DNA from: Ovis canadensis
Lineage: Eukaryota > Chordata > Mammalia > Artiodactyla > Bovidae
NCBI RefSeq assembly: GCF_042477335.2
Contig: NC_091256.1
Coordinates: 39,276,001 to 39,340,000 of the forward strand
DNA length: 64,000 nucleotides
Direction: 5' to 3'
The notes beneath the pieces were generated by a model. That model had not been told where the DNA came from, made no database searches, and saw only the letters and a program-made list of their open reading frames with translations. Of this stretch, positions 22,330 to 33,746 are shown piece after piece (the stretch's first letter is position 1; each line of letters opens with the position of its first letter). Made by a program: the position numbers and the translations under genes.

Positions 22330-22732
22330 AGTTTACTATTAATAACCGTATAATAGTAGGTAACATGGTGATTATTGCATGTCTGACTTGTTTAAAAATT
22401 TCACATTTATCATCTCAATTTAATCCTCACAATAACCCAATGAGTTAGGTATTAATTGTTCATGTGTCCAATAAATATTTTTTCAGCCCCTGTTATGTGG
22501 TCTCTGCTCCTACTCTAGGTGCTTGGGATGCAGGCACAGCCTATGGAGAAGTGGCATGGGTTGCTCACTGAGTATGTAAATAGGATAATCAGGTCTGTTT
22601 ATCTATTTGTTGTGATTATAGCTGATTAAGATCCTCTGCTTTCCCCGTCCTCCAGGCATAGGGGAGTGTCTCCTCATACGCTCCCAAGGAGGTCCTCTGG
22701 CCTTTGCACTAGGCTTTAAATGGCTGATTATC
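22330..22732. other. Mostly unassigned, with a MIR fragment
   Basis: A reversed MIR core is visible at about 22380-22455 ('tcaatttaatcctcacaata'). The remainder shows nothing recognisable. The right edge (22718-22732) is the target duplication of the next BovB. Confidence 0.5.
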
Positions 22733-23106
22733 GCTGTTCAGTTGCTAAGTTGTGTCCGACTTTTTGTGATCCCATGGACTGCAGCACACCAGGCTTCCCT
22801 GTTCTTCACTGTTTCCGAGTTTGCTCAAATGCATGTTCATTGAGTTAGTGATGCCATCCAGCCATCTCACCCTCTGTAGTCCCCTTCTTCTCCTGCCCTC
22901 AGTCTTTCCCAGCATCAGGGTCTTTTCCAACGAGTAGGCTCTTTGCATCAGGTCGTCAAAGTACTGGAGCTTCAGCTTCAGCATCAGTCTTTCCAATGAA
23001 TATTCGGAGTTGATTTCCTTTAGGATTGACTGGTTTGATCTTCTTGCTGTCCAAGGGACTCTCAAGAGTCTTTGTAAGCACACGTAATTCAAAAGTATCG
23101 CCAAAG
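22733..23106 (-). mobile_element. BovB LINE 3' end, diverged
   Basis: This is a reversed BovB terminus with the peptide '[20 protein letters not shown]' on the minus strand. It is flanked by an imperfect 15-base duplication (22718-22732 and 23107-23121, 13 of 15). It is more diverged than most BovB copies here. Confidence 0.9.
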
Positions 23107-23121
23107 AAATTGCTGATTACT

Positions 23122-24099
23122 CCGTCTCAAAACTGTGAAGTGTTAATTATTCTAATTCCACTGTCCTTGTGATTATTATGTCTCCCATATTTCTCAAATG
23201 CCTGATTTATCACACCTGCTAGTGCATTCCCCTCCACCAGAACACTATCCCAGTTTTACAACAGTGAAAAATGTTAAAAAGGTCACTGTTACCTCCTACC
23301 AGGGCCTACCTGTATTCTACCACTGACATCAATAGGGTTCTTTCTGTCAGCTGGATGATGGGTGATCAAATTCCAAAATCCCATCTTAGCACCTTCTTTC
23401 TTTAACCACTGCTGGTACCAATAGTCCCAGGGAAGCAGATTCTGAGGCAAACATCTGCAGAGAAGAAAAGAAGTGCTCTTGATATCAACACCTGTGGATG
23501 GGAAGTGAAGAGGCAGGGTTGTGTACAGGGAGAAGTTGTTTGGAGCACAGTGCAGCCTGAATGAGGCCTCAGCCAGGCCCATGAGAAGAGTTAAAGCTGG
23601 GGTGACCCTTCACAGTAGTGTCAAGTAGGGGCAAGGAGGCAGGTCTTTGAACACCCTCAGCTTGCAGAAATGGCCCGCCTTTCCCAATGAAGGGCTGGCC
23701 CTGCCCCCATGCTTACAGAAGATGCAGGGGACTCTCTCCAGCAGGACACAAACCTGCTCTAGAATCTGCCACTACCTGCCCTCCTGATCACTAAGCCAAT
23801 ACCCAAGGTACGGTCACAGCGTAACATGGACAGAGACAAGCTGGGCCTGATGAGGAAGGAAAGGGCTCCTACTCCAGAGAAGCAGCCAAAGCTCCCAACA
23901 CATGGCAGGAGCTGCTGTGAGAGGACACAGGAGACTAACTGCATCCTGAAGCCGTGGGATCAACAGGGGCAGCACAGGAAGTTGCAAAAGAGACTGATTT
24001 TAATTTGGGAGCAGACTTTTAGGACGTAAGATTTAATACCCGGCAAGATTCCAGAGTGACAATGTGAACACACTGCTAAAAACAAAAAGAACATTTTTT
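23122..24099. other. Unassigned sequence
   Basis: No gene or repeat family was recognised. Short open frames of 60-97 codons occur on both strands without any known domain. It could belong to the 5' LTR side of the retrovirus to the right, but I see no proof. Confidence 0.4.
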
Positions 24100-24257
24100 T
24101 CTTTTAACTTTTTATTTTCTATTCTAGCGTAGCTGATTAACAACGTTGTGATAGTTTCACCATTCTCCCCTAAACTCTCCTCCCATCCCGGCTGTCACAT
24201 ACTATTGTGCTGAGTTCCCTGTGCTATACTGTAGGTCCTTGTTGATTAGCTGGGATG
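24100..24257 (-). mobile_element. Ruminant L1 3' end
   Basis: The reversed terminal L1 sequence shows 'gtagctgattaacaacgttg' and 'ctgtgctatactgtaggtcc', the same terminus seen at 63455-63668. Confidence 0.8.
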
Positions 24258-24392
24258 GTTCTTCTTTTTTTTTTTTTTCTTTTTGGCCATATGGCATGGG
24301 GGAATCTTAGTTCCCCACCTGGGGATCAAATCTGTGCGCCTTGCAGTGGAAGCACAAAGCCTTAACCACCCGACCACCAGGGACATCCCTAG
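24258..24392 (-). mobile_element. CHR-2-type SINE
   Basis: This is a reversed copy. It has a T-run (reverse of the A tail), 'ggccatatggcatggggg', 'cttagttccccacctgggg', and the head ending 'cgaccaccagggacatccc'. Confidence 0.9.
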
Positions 24393-25815
24393 GATAGTTC
24401 TTAGAAGCATCGGAAAAATGATGGCCCTCACTAAGTGAGGTAGAAATGCCAGGATGGTCATGGCAGATGATGGAAGAAGAAAATAAAAAGGCTCGGAGAA
24501 GGTGGCACGCTAGAGTTTCTATGCTATGTGCAACAGAAAAGCCTACCAGGTGGCTATGTCCCACCGGAAGGCCTGGGGCACACCTCAAAGTGTAAGAAGT
24601 GTATGGCGAGTGAAAGGAGGGTACCAGTGTCACTAAGAGTCTACAGGCCGGGGCTAACGGTAGGAGATGCTGTTACAGAACCAGGCTTACTCATGATAAC
24701 GGGGATGATAGCCCTGAAACAGCAGGGGCCAGAGGTGGTATGTCACCCTCAGTGACCAGGCGGATGCGATTATTGTGATGAGCAGCAAGGCTGGAGTTGC
24801 AGCCAGGGGACCCTGGCCCTCAGAGAGTTGTGGAGCTGGTTTGGCACAAGCGTTCCACTTGTTCTGATGATCAGTAATCCAAGGACAGAGTCCCAGTAAA
24901 AAGCCACGATCCTTTGCTCAGTTTCCAGGAAGGAACTAGTTTTTAGATCTAGAACTCAGAGGTTGAAAGAGAGGTCAGGGCCCCAGTAGGAAGTACCCTG
25001 TAACGCCATGATGATGTACATGGTAGGCGTTTTCCAAGTCTTTCCCTAATAGGAACTGTGGCTGTTTATTTGGGTCATCAGATACTGAGTAAAGTGAATA
25101 CTCTTTCAAGGACAGTTGAGTATGGGGGCCGAGTTGAGATGCTGAAGTATCATCATGAGACCCCTGTTACAGTGGGTACATATAGGCGCCAGTTAGTAAG
25201 TGGAGACTGGGTCAGGTCTGGCACTCGGTGTGTCCACTGGGCGTGTGGGCCCACCAGGTCCTTGAATTAGAATGCTCATATCTTGGTTTCTTGGCCTGTG
25301 GAATAAAAGTTATTTAGTGAAAAAGTCTTTGAAACTCCCTTGCTTGTACCACTCCTGCCCCCAGGAGCCAAGATAGTAAATCAAAAGCAATGGCACATCC
25401 CAGGGAGGATGAGAGCAATTCATACAAAGTAATTATGAAAGTACAATAATTCAGAATCTTAAGGGCTATATGGCTGGCAGTCCCCATCACGTCTCCATTT
25501 GTTCATTAGTCTACACCCTGCAAAAAGTCAGACAGATCCTGGAGGATCACAAGAGATTACTGTAGTAGAGCAGATCTGTCTGCAGCTGCCGGGCCAGGTG
25601 TGCTATCTTCGCTGGAGCAAACTGTCTTATCCTCGGGTCCGTAATCTGTGGCCAGTGAACCAATGAGCACACGTATTTCTACCCCTACCGGAAAGAGAAT
25701 CAGAGCAGTTGGTTCACTTGGAACAGACAACATACACATTTACAATCTTGCTTCAGGGCTATGTTAATGCTCCCACTCTTGGTATAATGTCTTCCCAAAA
25801 GACCTGGACTGGTTG

Positions 25816-26118
25816 GATATTGATGACATCATGCTAATTGGAGCCGCTGAGCCAGAAGTGACTAGCATTTTAGAGACCTCTGTAACACATGTATTCCAGA
25901 GAGTGGGAGAAAAACCTTGTAAGATTCAGAGGTGTGAATCTTTTTTGGGGTCCAGTGGCCTGGGGCATGCTGAGACATTCCCTCTCCCCCACAGTAAAAG
26001 ATGTAATTTTGGCTCTTACATTTCCCACCACAAAGAAGGAAATCCAATACTTGGTAGGCCTCTTTGAGTTTTACAGGCAGCATGTTCCAAACCTGGAAAG
26101 GTCACTTCAACCCATATA
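25816..26118 (+). pseudogene. Retroviral reverse transcriptase remnant
   Basis: This is the active-site and connection part of the ERV pol. The box reads DIDD where retroviral RTs usually have Y-x-DD. Downstream codons are readable in two different frames (25813-26067 and 25889-26119), so at least one frameshift separates the catalytic box from the connection segment. Confidence 0.7.
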
Positions 26119-26608
26119 GTGGGTGACACAAAAGCCTGTCAACTTTAAGTGCAGCCAAGGGCAAGAAAGGGCTCTGCAGAGAGTGTCAAGGCTGCCATGC
26201 AGGCAGTCCTGCTGCTTGGGCCATATGATTTGGTAGACCCTGGGTTCCTAGCAGCATTAGTGCTAGAAAAAGATGTCATGTGGAATTTATGACAAGTCCC
26301 GATGGGAGAATCACAATGCCAGTCCACAAGGTTCTGGAGCAAGGCCATGCCATCTGCAGTAGAGAATTAAATACCTTTCTAGAAAGCTTCTGGCAGGCTA
26401 CTAGGCCCTAATAGAGACAGAGCACCTGACCATGGGACAACGAGTGTCCAGGCAGCCAGAACTGCTCAGAGTGAGCTGGGTTCTGCTAGAGCCATTGGAA
26501 TCATAAGGTCAGGCAGTCCCAGAAGTAGTTCATCATAAGACAGAAATGCTCCATGCAGAATCAGCCATGGGCAGGATTGATGGGTATCAGTGATCTACTC
26601 AAGTTAGT

Positions 26609-26624
26609 CACACACACACACACA
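26609..26624 (+). repeat. (CA)n microsatellite
   Basis: About eight CA units lie inside the retroviral region. It is short, but a candidate polymorphic site. Confidence 0.85.
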
Positions 26625-27045
26625 GGCTGCCCATCCCTGCTGCATCAGCCCCTCTCTCTCAGCTCATTCCCATGGCTCCATGCAGATCTCTGGAGAGCTA
26701 GTGATGACTGGCTAACAAAAGAGGGGCAATCCCTAGTGAGGTTCGTGATACGTGGGTGCAAGCTGAAAATGGATGCTAGCTGTACTACAGCATCATTCAG
26801 GGTGATCTCCAGAGACAACGGAAGCAAAAATCCTCTTTGTGGCCAGACCTGCAGGCACTGAATCTGTCATCCAACTTGTGTGGAAAAAAATGTGGCTTTG
26901 GGTTTTGGAATAAATAAAAACTCATGGGCTGTGGTGAATGGCTTGGTCACTGGCCTTGAAAGAGAAAGAGCTGAAGATTAGGACAAGGAAGCCTGTGGTG
27001 GAGACGCTTGGATGGACATTTGGGAGCTGGCATGCAGTGTAAAGG

Positions 27046-27175
27046 TCGTGTGTGCGTGCTTAGTCGCTCAGTCATGTCCAACTCTCTGCGGCCCCATGGA
27101 CTGTAGCCCGCCAGGCTCCTTTGTCCACGGAATTTTCCAGGCAAGAATACTGGAGCGGGTTGCCGTTTCTACTCA
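27046..27175 (-). mobile_element. Bov-tA SINE (BovA part) inside the ERV
   Basis: The reversed BovA unit runs 'agtcgctcagtcatgtccaa' to 'gagcgggttgccgtttctac'. The tRNA head is missing. It splits the RNase H-like portion. Confidence 0.88.
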
Positions 27176-27499
27176 AGGATTGGCTAGCACAATAATACCT
27201 TCTTCTTCAAAGAAGTACTAAACAACCAGGTAAGTGAATGACTCAGCCAGCTGAGTCAACCCACGTCTGTCATACGTACTGGGACGCTGGCTGCATGAGT
27301 AGAGGAAACATATGGGGGGAGAGAGGCTGTTACTGAGTCCAGAAGCTTGGGCTCCCCCTCACCAAAGCTGATCTAGCTACTGAGCTGCATGCCCAACATC
27401 AGAGCCAGCCACAGAGACCAACTCTGAGTCTTATTTTTGCTCTCATCCTTGAGGAAACCAACTAGCTACTTTGCGAGAAGTAGCAATTAAATTTTTTAA

Positions 27500-27775
27500 G
27501 TAGAAAAACTGGCAGAAAATATGATATTTATGAAGTCTGAGCAGGATTGACAATTCTCATGGCTTTAAAGCAAGAGAAGTTATCAGTGAAGAAAAGATGA
27601 ACAGATTTGAATTTTTAAAATTTAAAACTTTTATGCAAATGAGGGAACAACAGACTGGGGAAATTTGCATTAAATTATGACACAAAAATGATTAATATGT
27701 TATGACTTTAATATATAACTTATTATATAAGAAAAGTGCTGGGACTCTAATAGATAAATGTAGAATATGACAATT
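27500..27775 (+). mobile_element. Probable L1 fragment inside the ERV
   Basis: The AT-rich stretch with 'aaaacttttatgcaaatgag' and 'acaacagactggggaaattt' resembles L1 ORF2 near its 3' end. It is too diverged for a firm call. Confidence 0.45.
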
Positions 27776-28112
27776 ACCATTTATTGAATTTTTTTCTATG
27801 CTAACATAGATTTATAAAATAAGATGGTATGGGTTGTTTTGTGCATAAAATGTTTTATAAACAGCTTTTTTTCACAGGACAGCACAGACTATGTTACTAA
27901 CCAGTCTCTAGAACATAGTTCTCAGTAGTTGCAAAGTATTTTATTGGTGAGGAAATACACTCTATTTTACTGAAAGTTTTCTTTCTTTCTTCTTCTTTAT
28001 TTTCAATTAATGTTGCAAGAACTAGATATTCCAGTGATGGAATATCTTTACCTTTTCTCCATGCAGAGCCAGTACTGCTACCCAAGTCTTCTAGAGTATT
28101 CCAATCCATCAG

Positions 28113-28172
28113 CATCAGATCCCACATAACATTGTATTAGACCAAGGGGCTCACTTTATAGCAAAAGAGGTA
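28113..28172 (+). pseudogene. Retroviral integrase core remnant
   Basis: Twenty codons around LDQGAHF match the second catalytic aspartate region of ERV-L-type integrases. The expected region of the catalytic glutamate, some 35 residues downstream, appears deleted or unrecognisable, because the sequence from about 28210 no longer aligns by eye. Confidence 0.65.
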
Positions 28173-28479
28173 CTGAAGACCCATGAGCGTATACATACAT
28201 CATACTATCTAATCAGAGAGAGTCAAGAAATAGGCTGTTGGGGCATCAACTTGGAGGCATGGTGAGGATGGCAACAAACTTTCTTGGTCTAAGAACCAAA
28301 AAGTAGAAGCAAGAATGACTCCCTTTACCATCAGCCTCAATGATCCACGAAGCACAAAAGAATTTGAAGCACAAAGAGAATATATGCTTCCTGTCTCTGC
28401 AATTCTGGACTCTGCAGGGTTAGAGATCTTGAATATAAAAGAAGAAATACTTCTACTAGGGGACATAAACAATTCTCCC

Positions 28480-28640
28480 TGAACTATAAGCTATGGCTGC
28501 CACTCAGGGAGTTTGGTTTCTTGGTGCCGAATGGCAAGCATGCGAGAAGAGGAGTCACTGTCTCGGCAGGAGTGACAGACGCTGCTCAGTGGAAAAGGCT
28601 GGATGGCTATTACACATTTGGGGCAAAAAAGAAAGAACAT
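28480..28640 (+). pseudogene. dUTPase-like remnant downstream of integrase
   Basis: Codons for GVTVSAGVTD (28551-28580) and flanking residues match the conserved nucleotide-binding segment of retroviral dUTPases. In autonomous viruses the enzyme hydrolyses dUTP. Its place after integrase is the point that suggests ERV-L. Confidence 0.55.
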
Positions 28641-28929
28641 GTACGGCATGCAGGAGATCCATTTGGGTGACCCTTGGTACTCCCCAGCCAATTTTGATAG
28701 GGACAAATCCAGAAGTTCTGCATGAGAAGGGCATGGTTACAGGGAACATATCCCTCAGAGACGAGGGTCTGGGTCACCCACCGGGTCAACCACCTAGACC
28801 AGCAGAAGTGCTATTTGTGCATGACTGGGGTCTAGAATGGATAACAGGGGGAAGGAGAGAAAATACATTTCAACTGTTGCCCCCAGGCGGTCTGCCATGT
28901 CAGGGGCTATAGTTTATCCCCTTAACCTT

Positions 28930-29405
28930 CCTATTGTAAGTTTCCTCTTGGAAAGAAGGCCCCTGAAATTCTGGAGGAGCTGCTCCCCAAACTTCTACAA
29001 AGCAGTAGATCTAGCACAGAAGGGTTGGATTATAATGGATGCTATAATGCACTGCCCATGAGCCCCATCAGAGCTGATGACCTTATTCACCCTATTAGGA
29101 GTGAGGCCAGCAGACAGGCCTCAGCTGTCAGCTATGCCCTGGAAGTGCCTCTGCTGAGGAGAGTCACATGGTCCCTTCCCTACAGCTGCCCACCAAAGGG
29201 CAGTTCAATCCAACAACTAGGTGAATCAGGGAAAGAATATCCTAGCCCCTTATCCTAACCCAACCAGCTCCAAAAGGCCTGCAGGCTTCAGAACTCCACA
29301 TGGGGTTGGCTGACAGCATTGTTGAAACACATAAACCCTGCTTCTTCCTCTCCCTGATGTGGGAGTTGACCCAAAGGACACTCCTTAATAAACTTGCTGC
29401 AGACC
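28930..29405 (+). mobile_element. Possible 3' LTR remnant of the ERV
   Basis: The stretch ends 'aggacactccttaataaact' with AATAAA at 29387-29392, like an LTR R-U5 border. I could not find the paired LTR or clear TG...CA ends, so this is tentative. Confidence 0.4.
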
Positions 29406-29406
29406 A

Positions 29407-30440
29407 GTTTGTCAAGAAGCAACAGTTAGTAAGAATTAAAGATTTTAAAATTTAAAAAATAAAAAACTAAAAAAAAAAAAAAGAAGAAGAAGCAACAGTT
29501 AGAACCACACGTAGAACAGCAGACTGGTTCAAAATTGGGAAAGGAGTGCATGAAGGCTGTATGTTGTCACCTTGTTTACTTAACTTGTGTGCAGAGTACA
29601 TTTTGCAAAATGCTGAGCTGGATGAATCACAAGCTGGAATCAAGATTGCCGGGAGAAATATCAGATATGCAGATGACACCACCCTTATGGCAGAAAGTAA
29701 AGAGGAACTAACGAACCTCTTGATGAAAGTGAAAGAGGAGAGTGAAAAAGCTGGCTTAAAACTCTACATTCAATAAAGGAAGATCATGGCATCCAGTCCC
29801 ATCGTTTCATGGTAAATAGATGGGGAAACGAGGGAAACAGTGACAGATTTTATTTTCTTGGGCTCCAAAATCACTGCAGATGGTGATTGCAGTCATGCAA
29901 TTAAAAGACGTTTGCTCCTTGGAAGAAAAGCTATGACAAACTTTGACAGCGTATTCCAAAAGCAGAGACATTACTTTGCCAACAAAGGTCTGTCTAGTCA
30001 AAGCTATGATTTTTCCAGCAGTCATGTATGGATGTGAGAATTGAACCATAAAGAAGGCTGAGCACTGAAGAACTGATGCTTTTGAACTGTGGTGTTGGAA
30101 AAGACTCTTGAGAGTCCCTTGGACTGCAAGGAGATCAAATTAGTCAGTCCTAAAGGAAGTCCATCCTGAATGTTCATTGGAAGGACTGATGCTGAAGCTG
30201 AAGCTCCAATACTTTGGCCACCTGATGCAAAGAGTCAATTCATTGGATAAGACCCTGATGTTGGGAAAGATTGAAGGCAGGAGGAGAAGGAAATGACAGA
30301 GAATGAGATGGTTTGATGATCACCGACTCAACAGATGTGAATTTGAACAAGCTCCGGGAGACAGTGAAGGACAGGGAAGCCTGGAGTTCTGCAGTCCATA
30401 GATGCACAAAGAGTCGGACAGGACCTAGCAATTGAACAAC
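29407..30440 (+). mobile_element. BovB LINE, 3' 1.0 kb
   Basis: It begins in the RT domain at about 'caagaagcaacagttag', with an A-rich insert (29430-29488), and ends in 'attgaacaacaacaaaaag' rather than the usual aactg repeats. The polymerase box region IRYADDTTLMAESKEELTNL is legible near 29660-29715. It is more diverged than the younger BovB copies and has stops throughout. Confidence 0.92.
29414..29503 (+). repeat. Duplicated 15-mer around an A-rich insert in BovB
   Basis: The sequence agaagcaacagttag occurs at about 29415-29429 and again at about 29489-29503. It brackets an A-rich segment with a poly(A) run, which looks like a small retroposed insert. Confidence 0.7.
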
Positions 30441-30572
30441 AACAAAAAGACCAATTTCCATTTCCAAGGCTGCCTCCAGGGAACCCAACCTGTGACACTG
30501 ATATCTGAGCAGACTTGAAAAGAAGAAAAATGAAGATCATTCCAGGCAAAAGTGTGACTAATTCAAAAGCCC

Positions 30573-30620
30573 TGAAGACAGGACTATCTGTGGTAATGAA
30601 GACAGGACTATCTGTGGTAA
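30573..30620 (+). repeat. Perfect 24-bp tandem duplication
   Basis: The 24-base unit at 30573-30596 (tgaagacaggactatctg then tggtaa) is repeated exactly at 30597-30620. Confidence 0.95.
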
Positions 30621-30854
30621 TGAAACAGCAAAAAGACCAAAGTGGCTGTGACGGAGGGCATGAATGGGAGGGTAGTGAAAGATGAGATGAGAGTGATCGT
30701 AAGAAACCAGATCATGGAGGACCGTGAGAGCCTTCATTGGGATTTGACTTTTTACTCCAAGTGGGCACCACTTCAAGGACTTGATAAGAAAAGTGCCATA
30801 CTCTAACTTAAAACATGAAAGAATCATTCAAGCTGCTGTCTTGAGAAAAGAGTG

Positions 30855-31055
30855 GTGAGGGGACTTCACTGGTGGTCCAGTGGCTGGGACTCTGTGCTCC
30901 CAATGCAGGAGTGCCCAGTTTGATCCTTGGTCAAGGAACCAGATCCCGCATGCCAACTAAAGATCCCACATGCCACAATGAAGATGAAAGATCCTGCAAG
31001 CAGCAATGAAGATCCAGTGCAGCCATATAAATAAATCAATAAATAACAATTTTTT
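30855..31055 (+). mobile_element. CHR SINE in L2
   Basis: Head 'ggacttcactggtggtccag', then 'tttgatccttggtcaagg' and a TAAA-rich tail running into T's. Confidence 0.9.
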
Positions 31056-31914
31056 TTAAAAAAGTGGTGGAGAGTAAGGATGGTTACAGGGCAACTAGTT
31101 AGGAGTCTATTTCAGTAACTCAGACCAGGCTAGTAGCAGAGACAGTGGTAAAAACTGATCTGATTTCAGGTATGTTCTGTAGGTAGAGTCAACAGATTTT
31201 CTAAGATAGGATGTAGGAGGGTACAAGGAAAGAAAAATAAAGTTAAGGATGACTCTAAAGTTTTGTTCTGAACAACCTGAAGAGCAGAATCGAGGTAGGA
31301 ATGCCAGGGAGAGGAACAAACTGGGGAGTGAAAATAAAGATGTCAATTTTATTTTGTATATTCATTTTGAGATGACTATTAGACACCCTAAGATGTTGTG
31401 TCATCAGTTGGAAAAATCAGGGGAGAGATCAGAAGGGAGAAATACTTTAGAATCATCAGCATACAGATATAACTGAAATTGGATGAGACCATCAGGCGAG
31501 GTGAAGGGGTGTAGGCGGAGAAGACCAAGGACTGAGTTGCAGGTGCTCCATCCTTAACAGGGCAGGGAAAAGGGAAGATCCAGCCAAGGAAACGGAGGAG
31601 TGAGCAATGTGAAGCAGTAGGAAAATCAAGAGTGTACAGGGTCCTAGAAGCTTAGAGAAAAATGTATGTCCAAGAAGGAGGGGCCGACTCTGTCAAATCA
31701 TGCCCAAAGGGTAAATATACTGACAGCTATGAATTATTCTTTGAATTTAGTCAATGTTGGTAACTTTGACAATATCAGTTTCACTGAAGTGGCAGGGGCA
31801 AGAAATGGGTGGGAGTGAATTTCAAAGAGAGTGCAGATAGACTACTCCTTTAAGGAGTTTTGTTACCAAGAAAAGTTTAAAAAATGGTGAGGAGTGGCAC
31901 AGGAAATAGTTAGA

Positions 31915-32035
31915 AGGTACTATATTATTGTGCCCATTTTACAGATGACGAAACTGAGGTTTAAAGAAATTGAGGAAATTACCTAGCTTCATTCAGCTAG
32001 TAAGTTGTGATTTGAGCACAGACCTGTGTGATAGA
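31915..32035 (-). mobile_element. MIR SINE
   Basis: The reversed MIR core is clear: 'ttttacagatgacgaaactg', then 'cattcagctagtaagttg'. Confidence 0.8.
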
Positions 32036-32636
32036 AGCTTACTTATTCTTAACAGAGCTGATCAATATTCTTATAGATAAGCATATAATCACATCCCTGA
32101 TTATTTTCTTAAAATAAATTTCTAGGGGTAGAAATCCTGGGTCAAAAGGTAGGTACCTGAGCATAGCTTTGAATCTGCATTGCGAAAGCCCTGAAAAAAA
32201 ATGTTATGGAGGGTTACATCTTCATCAGCAGCCTATGAAGTGTGTTTCCCTGTATTACTGCCGACACTGGATCCTATCTTTGCTCTCTCCCTCAGTGGTA
32301 GAGGTAAGAATAATATCTTATTTTGCATCTGTATGATTACCAGTTAGAACTGACCATGTTCTACAAGTCCGTTTCCCAGCATCTCCTTGGCTTCTGTTGA
32401 GGTTTACTATTCTCAGAACTGGTCACCCTCATCTGACCATTCTCATCATGAATACTCATCCTTTGTGGCAACGTGTTCAGTTTAGAATGTAAACTGCACA
32501 GAGAAAATAGAATTAAAAGTTAATAATAGCTTAGAAATTAACTCTTGGGTGGTTTTGTTTTTGTTTTTTTATCTGAGAGACTCTGGAAGAGCTAATATAT
32601 TAGGAAAAGTTGGAGGACAAGGTGGGACTGAGTGCT
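32036..32636. other. Unassigned, possibly old L1 at the left
   Basis: Positions 32060-32340 resemble a reversed old L1 3' region ('tctaggggtagaaatcctgg'), but divergence is high. 32341-32636 shows nothing recognisable. Confidence 0.4.
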
Positions 32637-32649
32637 AACAGGATCCTAT

Positions 32650-32902
32650 GCCGCTAAGTCACTTCAGTTGTGTCCCACTCTGTGTGACCCCATAGACGGC
32701 AGCCCACCAGGCTCCTCTGTCCCTGGGATTCTGCAGGCAAGAATACTACAGTGGGTTGCCATTTCCTTCTCCAATGCACGCATACTAAGTCGCTTCAGTC
32801 GTATCCGACTGTGCAACCCCATAGACGGCAGCCCACCAGGCTCCACTGTCCACAGGATTCTCTAGGCAAGAATATTGGAGTGGGTTGCCATTTCCTTCTC
32901 CC
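32650..32902 (-). mobile_element. Bov-A2 SINE (dimer)
   Basis: Two reversed BovA units are flanked by aacaggatcctat (32637-32649) and aacaggacgctat (32903-32915), 11 of 13 identical. Confidence 0.93.
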
Positions 32903-32978
32903 AACAGGACGCTATAGATGACCCTCTGTATCATATGTGACTATGACATGAGAGTACCCAGTGCCAAAAAATCCCCCA

Positions 32979-33728
32979 GTTCAGTTCAGTTCGGTCGCTC
33001 AGTTGACTCTTTGTGACCCCATGAATCGCATCACGCTAGGCCTCCCTGTCCATCACCAACTCCCGGAGTTCACTCAGACTCACGTCCATCGAGTCAGTGA
33101 TCCCATCCAGCCATCTCATCCTCTGTCGTCCCCTTCTCCTCCTGCCCCCAATCCCTCCCAGCATCAGAGTCTTTTCCAACGAGTCAACTCTTCGCATGAG
33201 GTGGCCAAAGTACTGGAGTTTCAGCTTTAGCATCATTCCTTCCAAAGAAATCCCAGGGCTGATCTCCTTCAGAATGGACTGGTTAGATCTTCTTTCAGTC
33301 CAAGGGACTCTCAAGAGTCTTTTCCAACACCACAGTTCAAAAGTATCAATTCTTCAGCGCTCAGCTTTCCTCACAGTCCAACTCTCACATACATACATGA
33401 CTACTGGAAAAACCATAGCCTTGACTAGATGGACCTTTGTTGGCAAAGTAATGTCTCTGCTTTTCAATATGCTATCTAGGTTGGTCATAACTTTTTCTTC
33501 CAAAGAGTACGCATCTTTTAATTTCATGGCTGCAATCACCATCTCCAGTGAATTTGGAGCCCCAAAAAATAAAGCCTGACATTGTTTCCACTGTTTCCCC
33601 ATCTATTTCCCATGAAGTGATGGGACCAGATGCCATGATCTTCATTTTTTCAGTGTTGAGCTTTAAGCCAACTTTTTCACTCTCCCCTTTCACTTTCATC
33701 AAGAGGCTTTTTAGTTCCTCTTCAGAGG
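32979..33728 (-). mobile_element. BovB LINE, 3' 0.75 kb
   Basis: This reversed copy has its tail at 32979 and is 5'-truncated at 33728 after 'aagaggaactaaaaagcc'. It is flanked by an 18-base duplication beginning gtgccaaa at 32961-32978 and 33729-33746, with one mismatch. Confidence 0.96.
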
Positions 33729-33746
33729 GTGCCAAAGAATCCCCCA

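Larger units (their letters stand above)
24480..29405 (+). mobile_element. Decayed endogenous retrovirus internal region, ERV-L-like
   Basis: The plus strand carries pol domains in order: an RT active-site remnant DIDDIMLIG (25816-25842, first Tyr replaced by Asp); RT connection PTTKKEIQYLVGLFEFYRQH (about 26026-26085); an RNase H trace near 26920-27040; an integrase core trace (LDQGAHF around 28137-28157, second catalytic Asp kept); and a dUTPase-like stretch GVTVSAGVTD (28551-28580). All frames are broken by stops, shifts and deletions. gag and protease cannot be delimited, and no env was seen. A dUTPase downstream of integrase and no env is the known arrangement of class III (ERV-L) elements. 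A possible 3' LTR remnant ends near 29405. A Bov-tA and L1-like sequence interrupt it. It cannot produce virus. Confidence 0.75.
30480..31880 (-). mobile_element. L2 LINE (ORF2 remnant), split by a CHR SINE
   Basis: On the minus strand, peptide fragments such as 'CSEQNFRVILNFIFLSLYPP' and 'TYLKSDQFLPLSLLLAWSEL' (31107-31300) follow the L2/CR1 reverse-transcriptase C-terminal pattern. The rest (to about 31880) is antisense to the RT palm. All frames are broken. Confidence 0.65.

Noticed and set aside
33097-33579. 160-codon open frame
   Set aside because: It is the antisense shadow of a BovB copy. The same shadow recurs at 9047-9556, 49500-49934 and 55292-55912.
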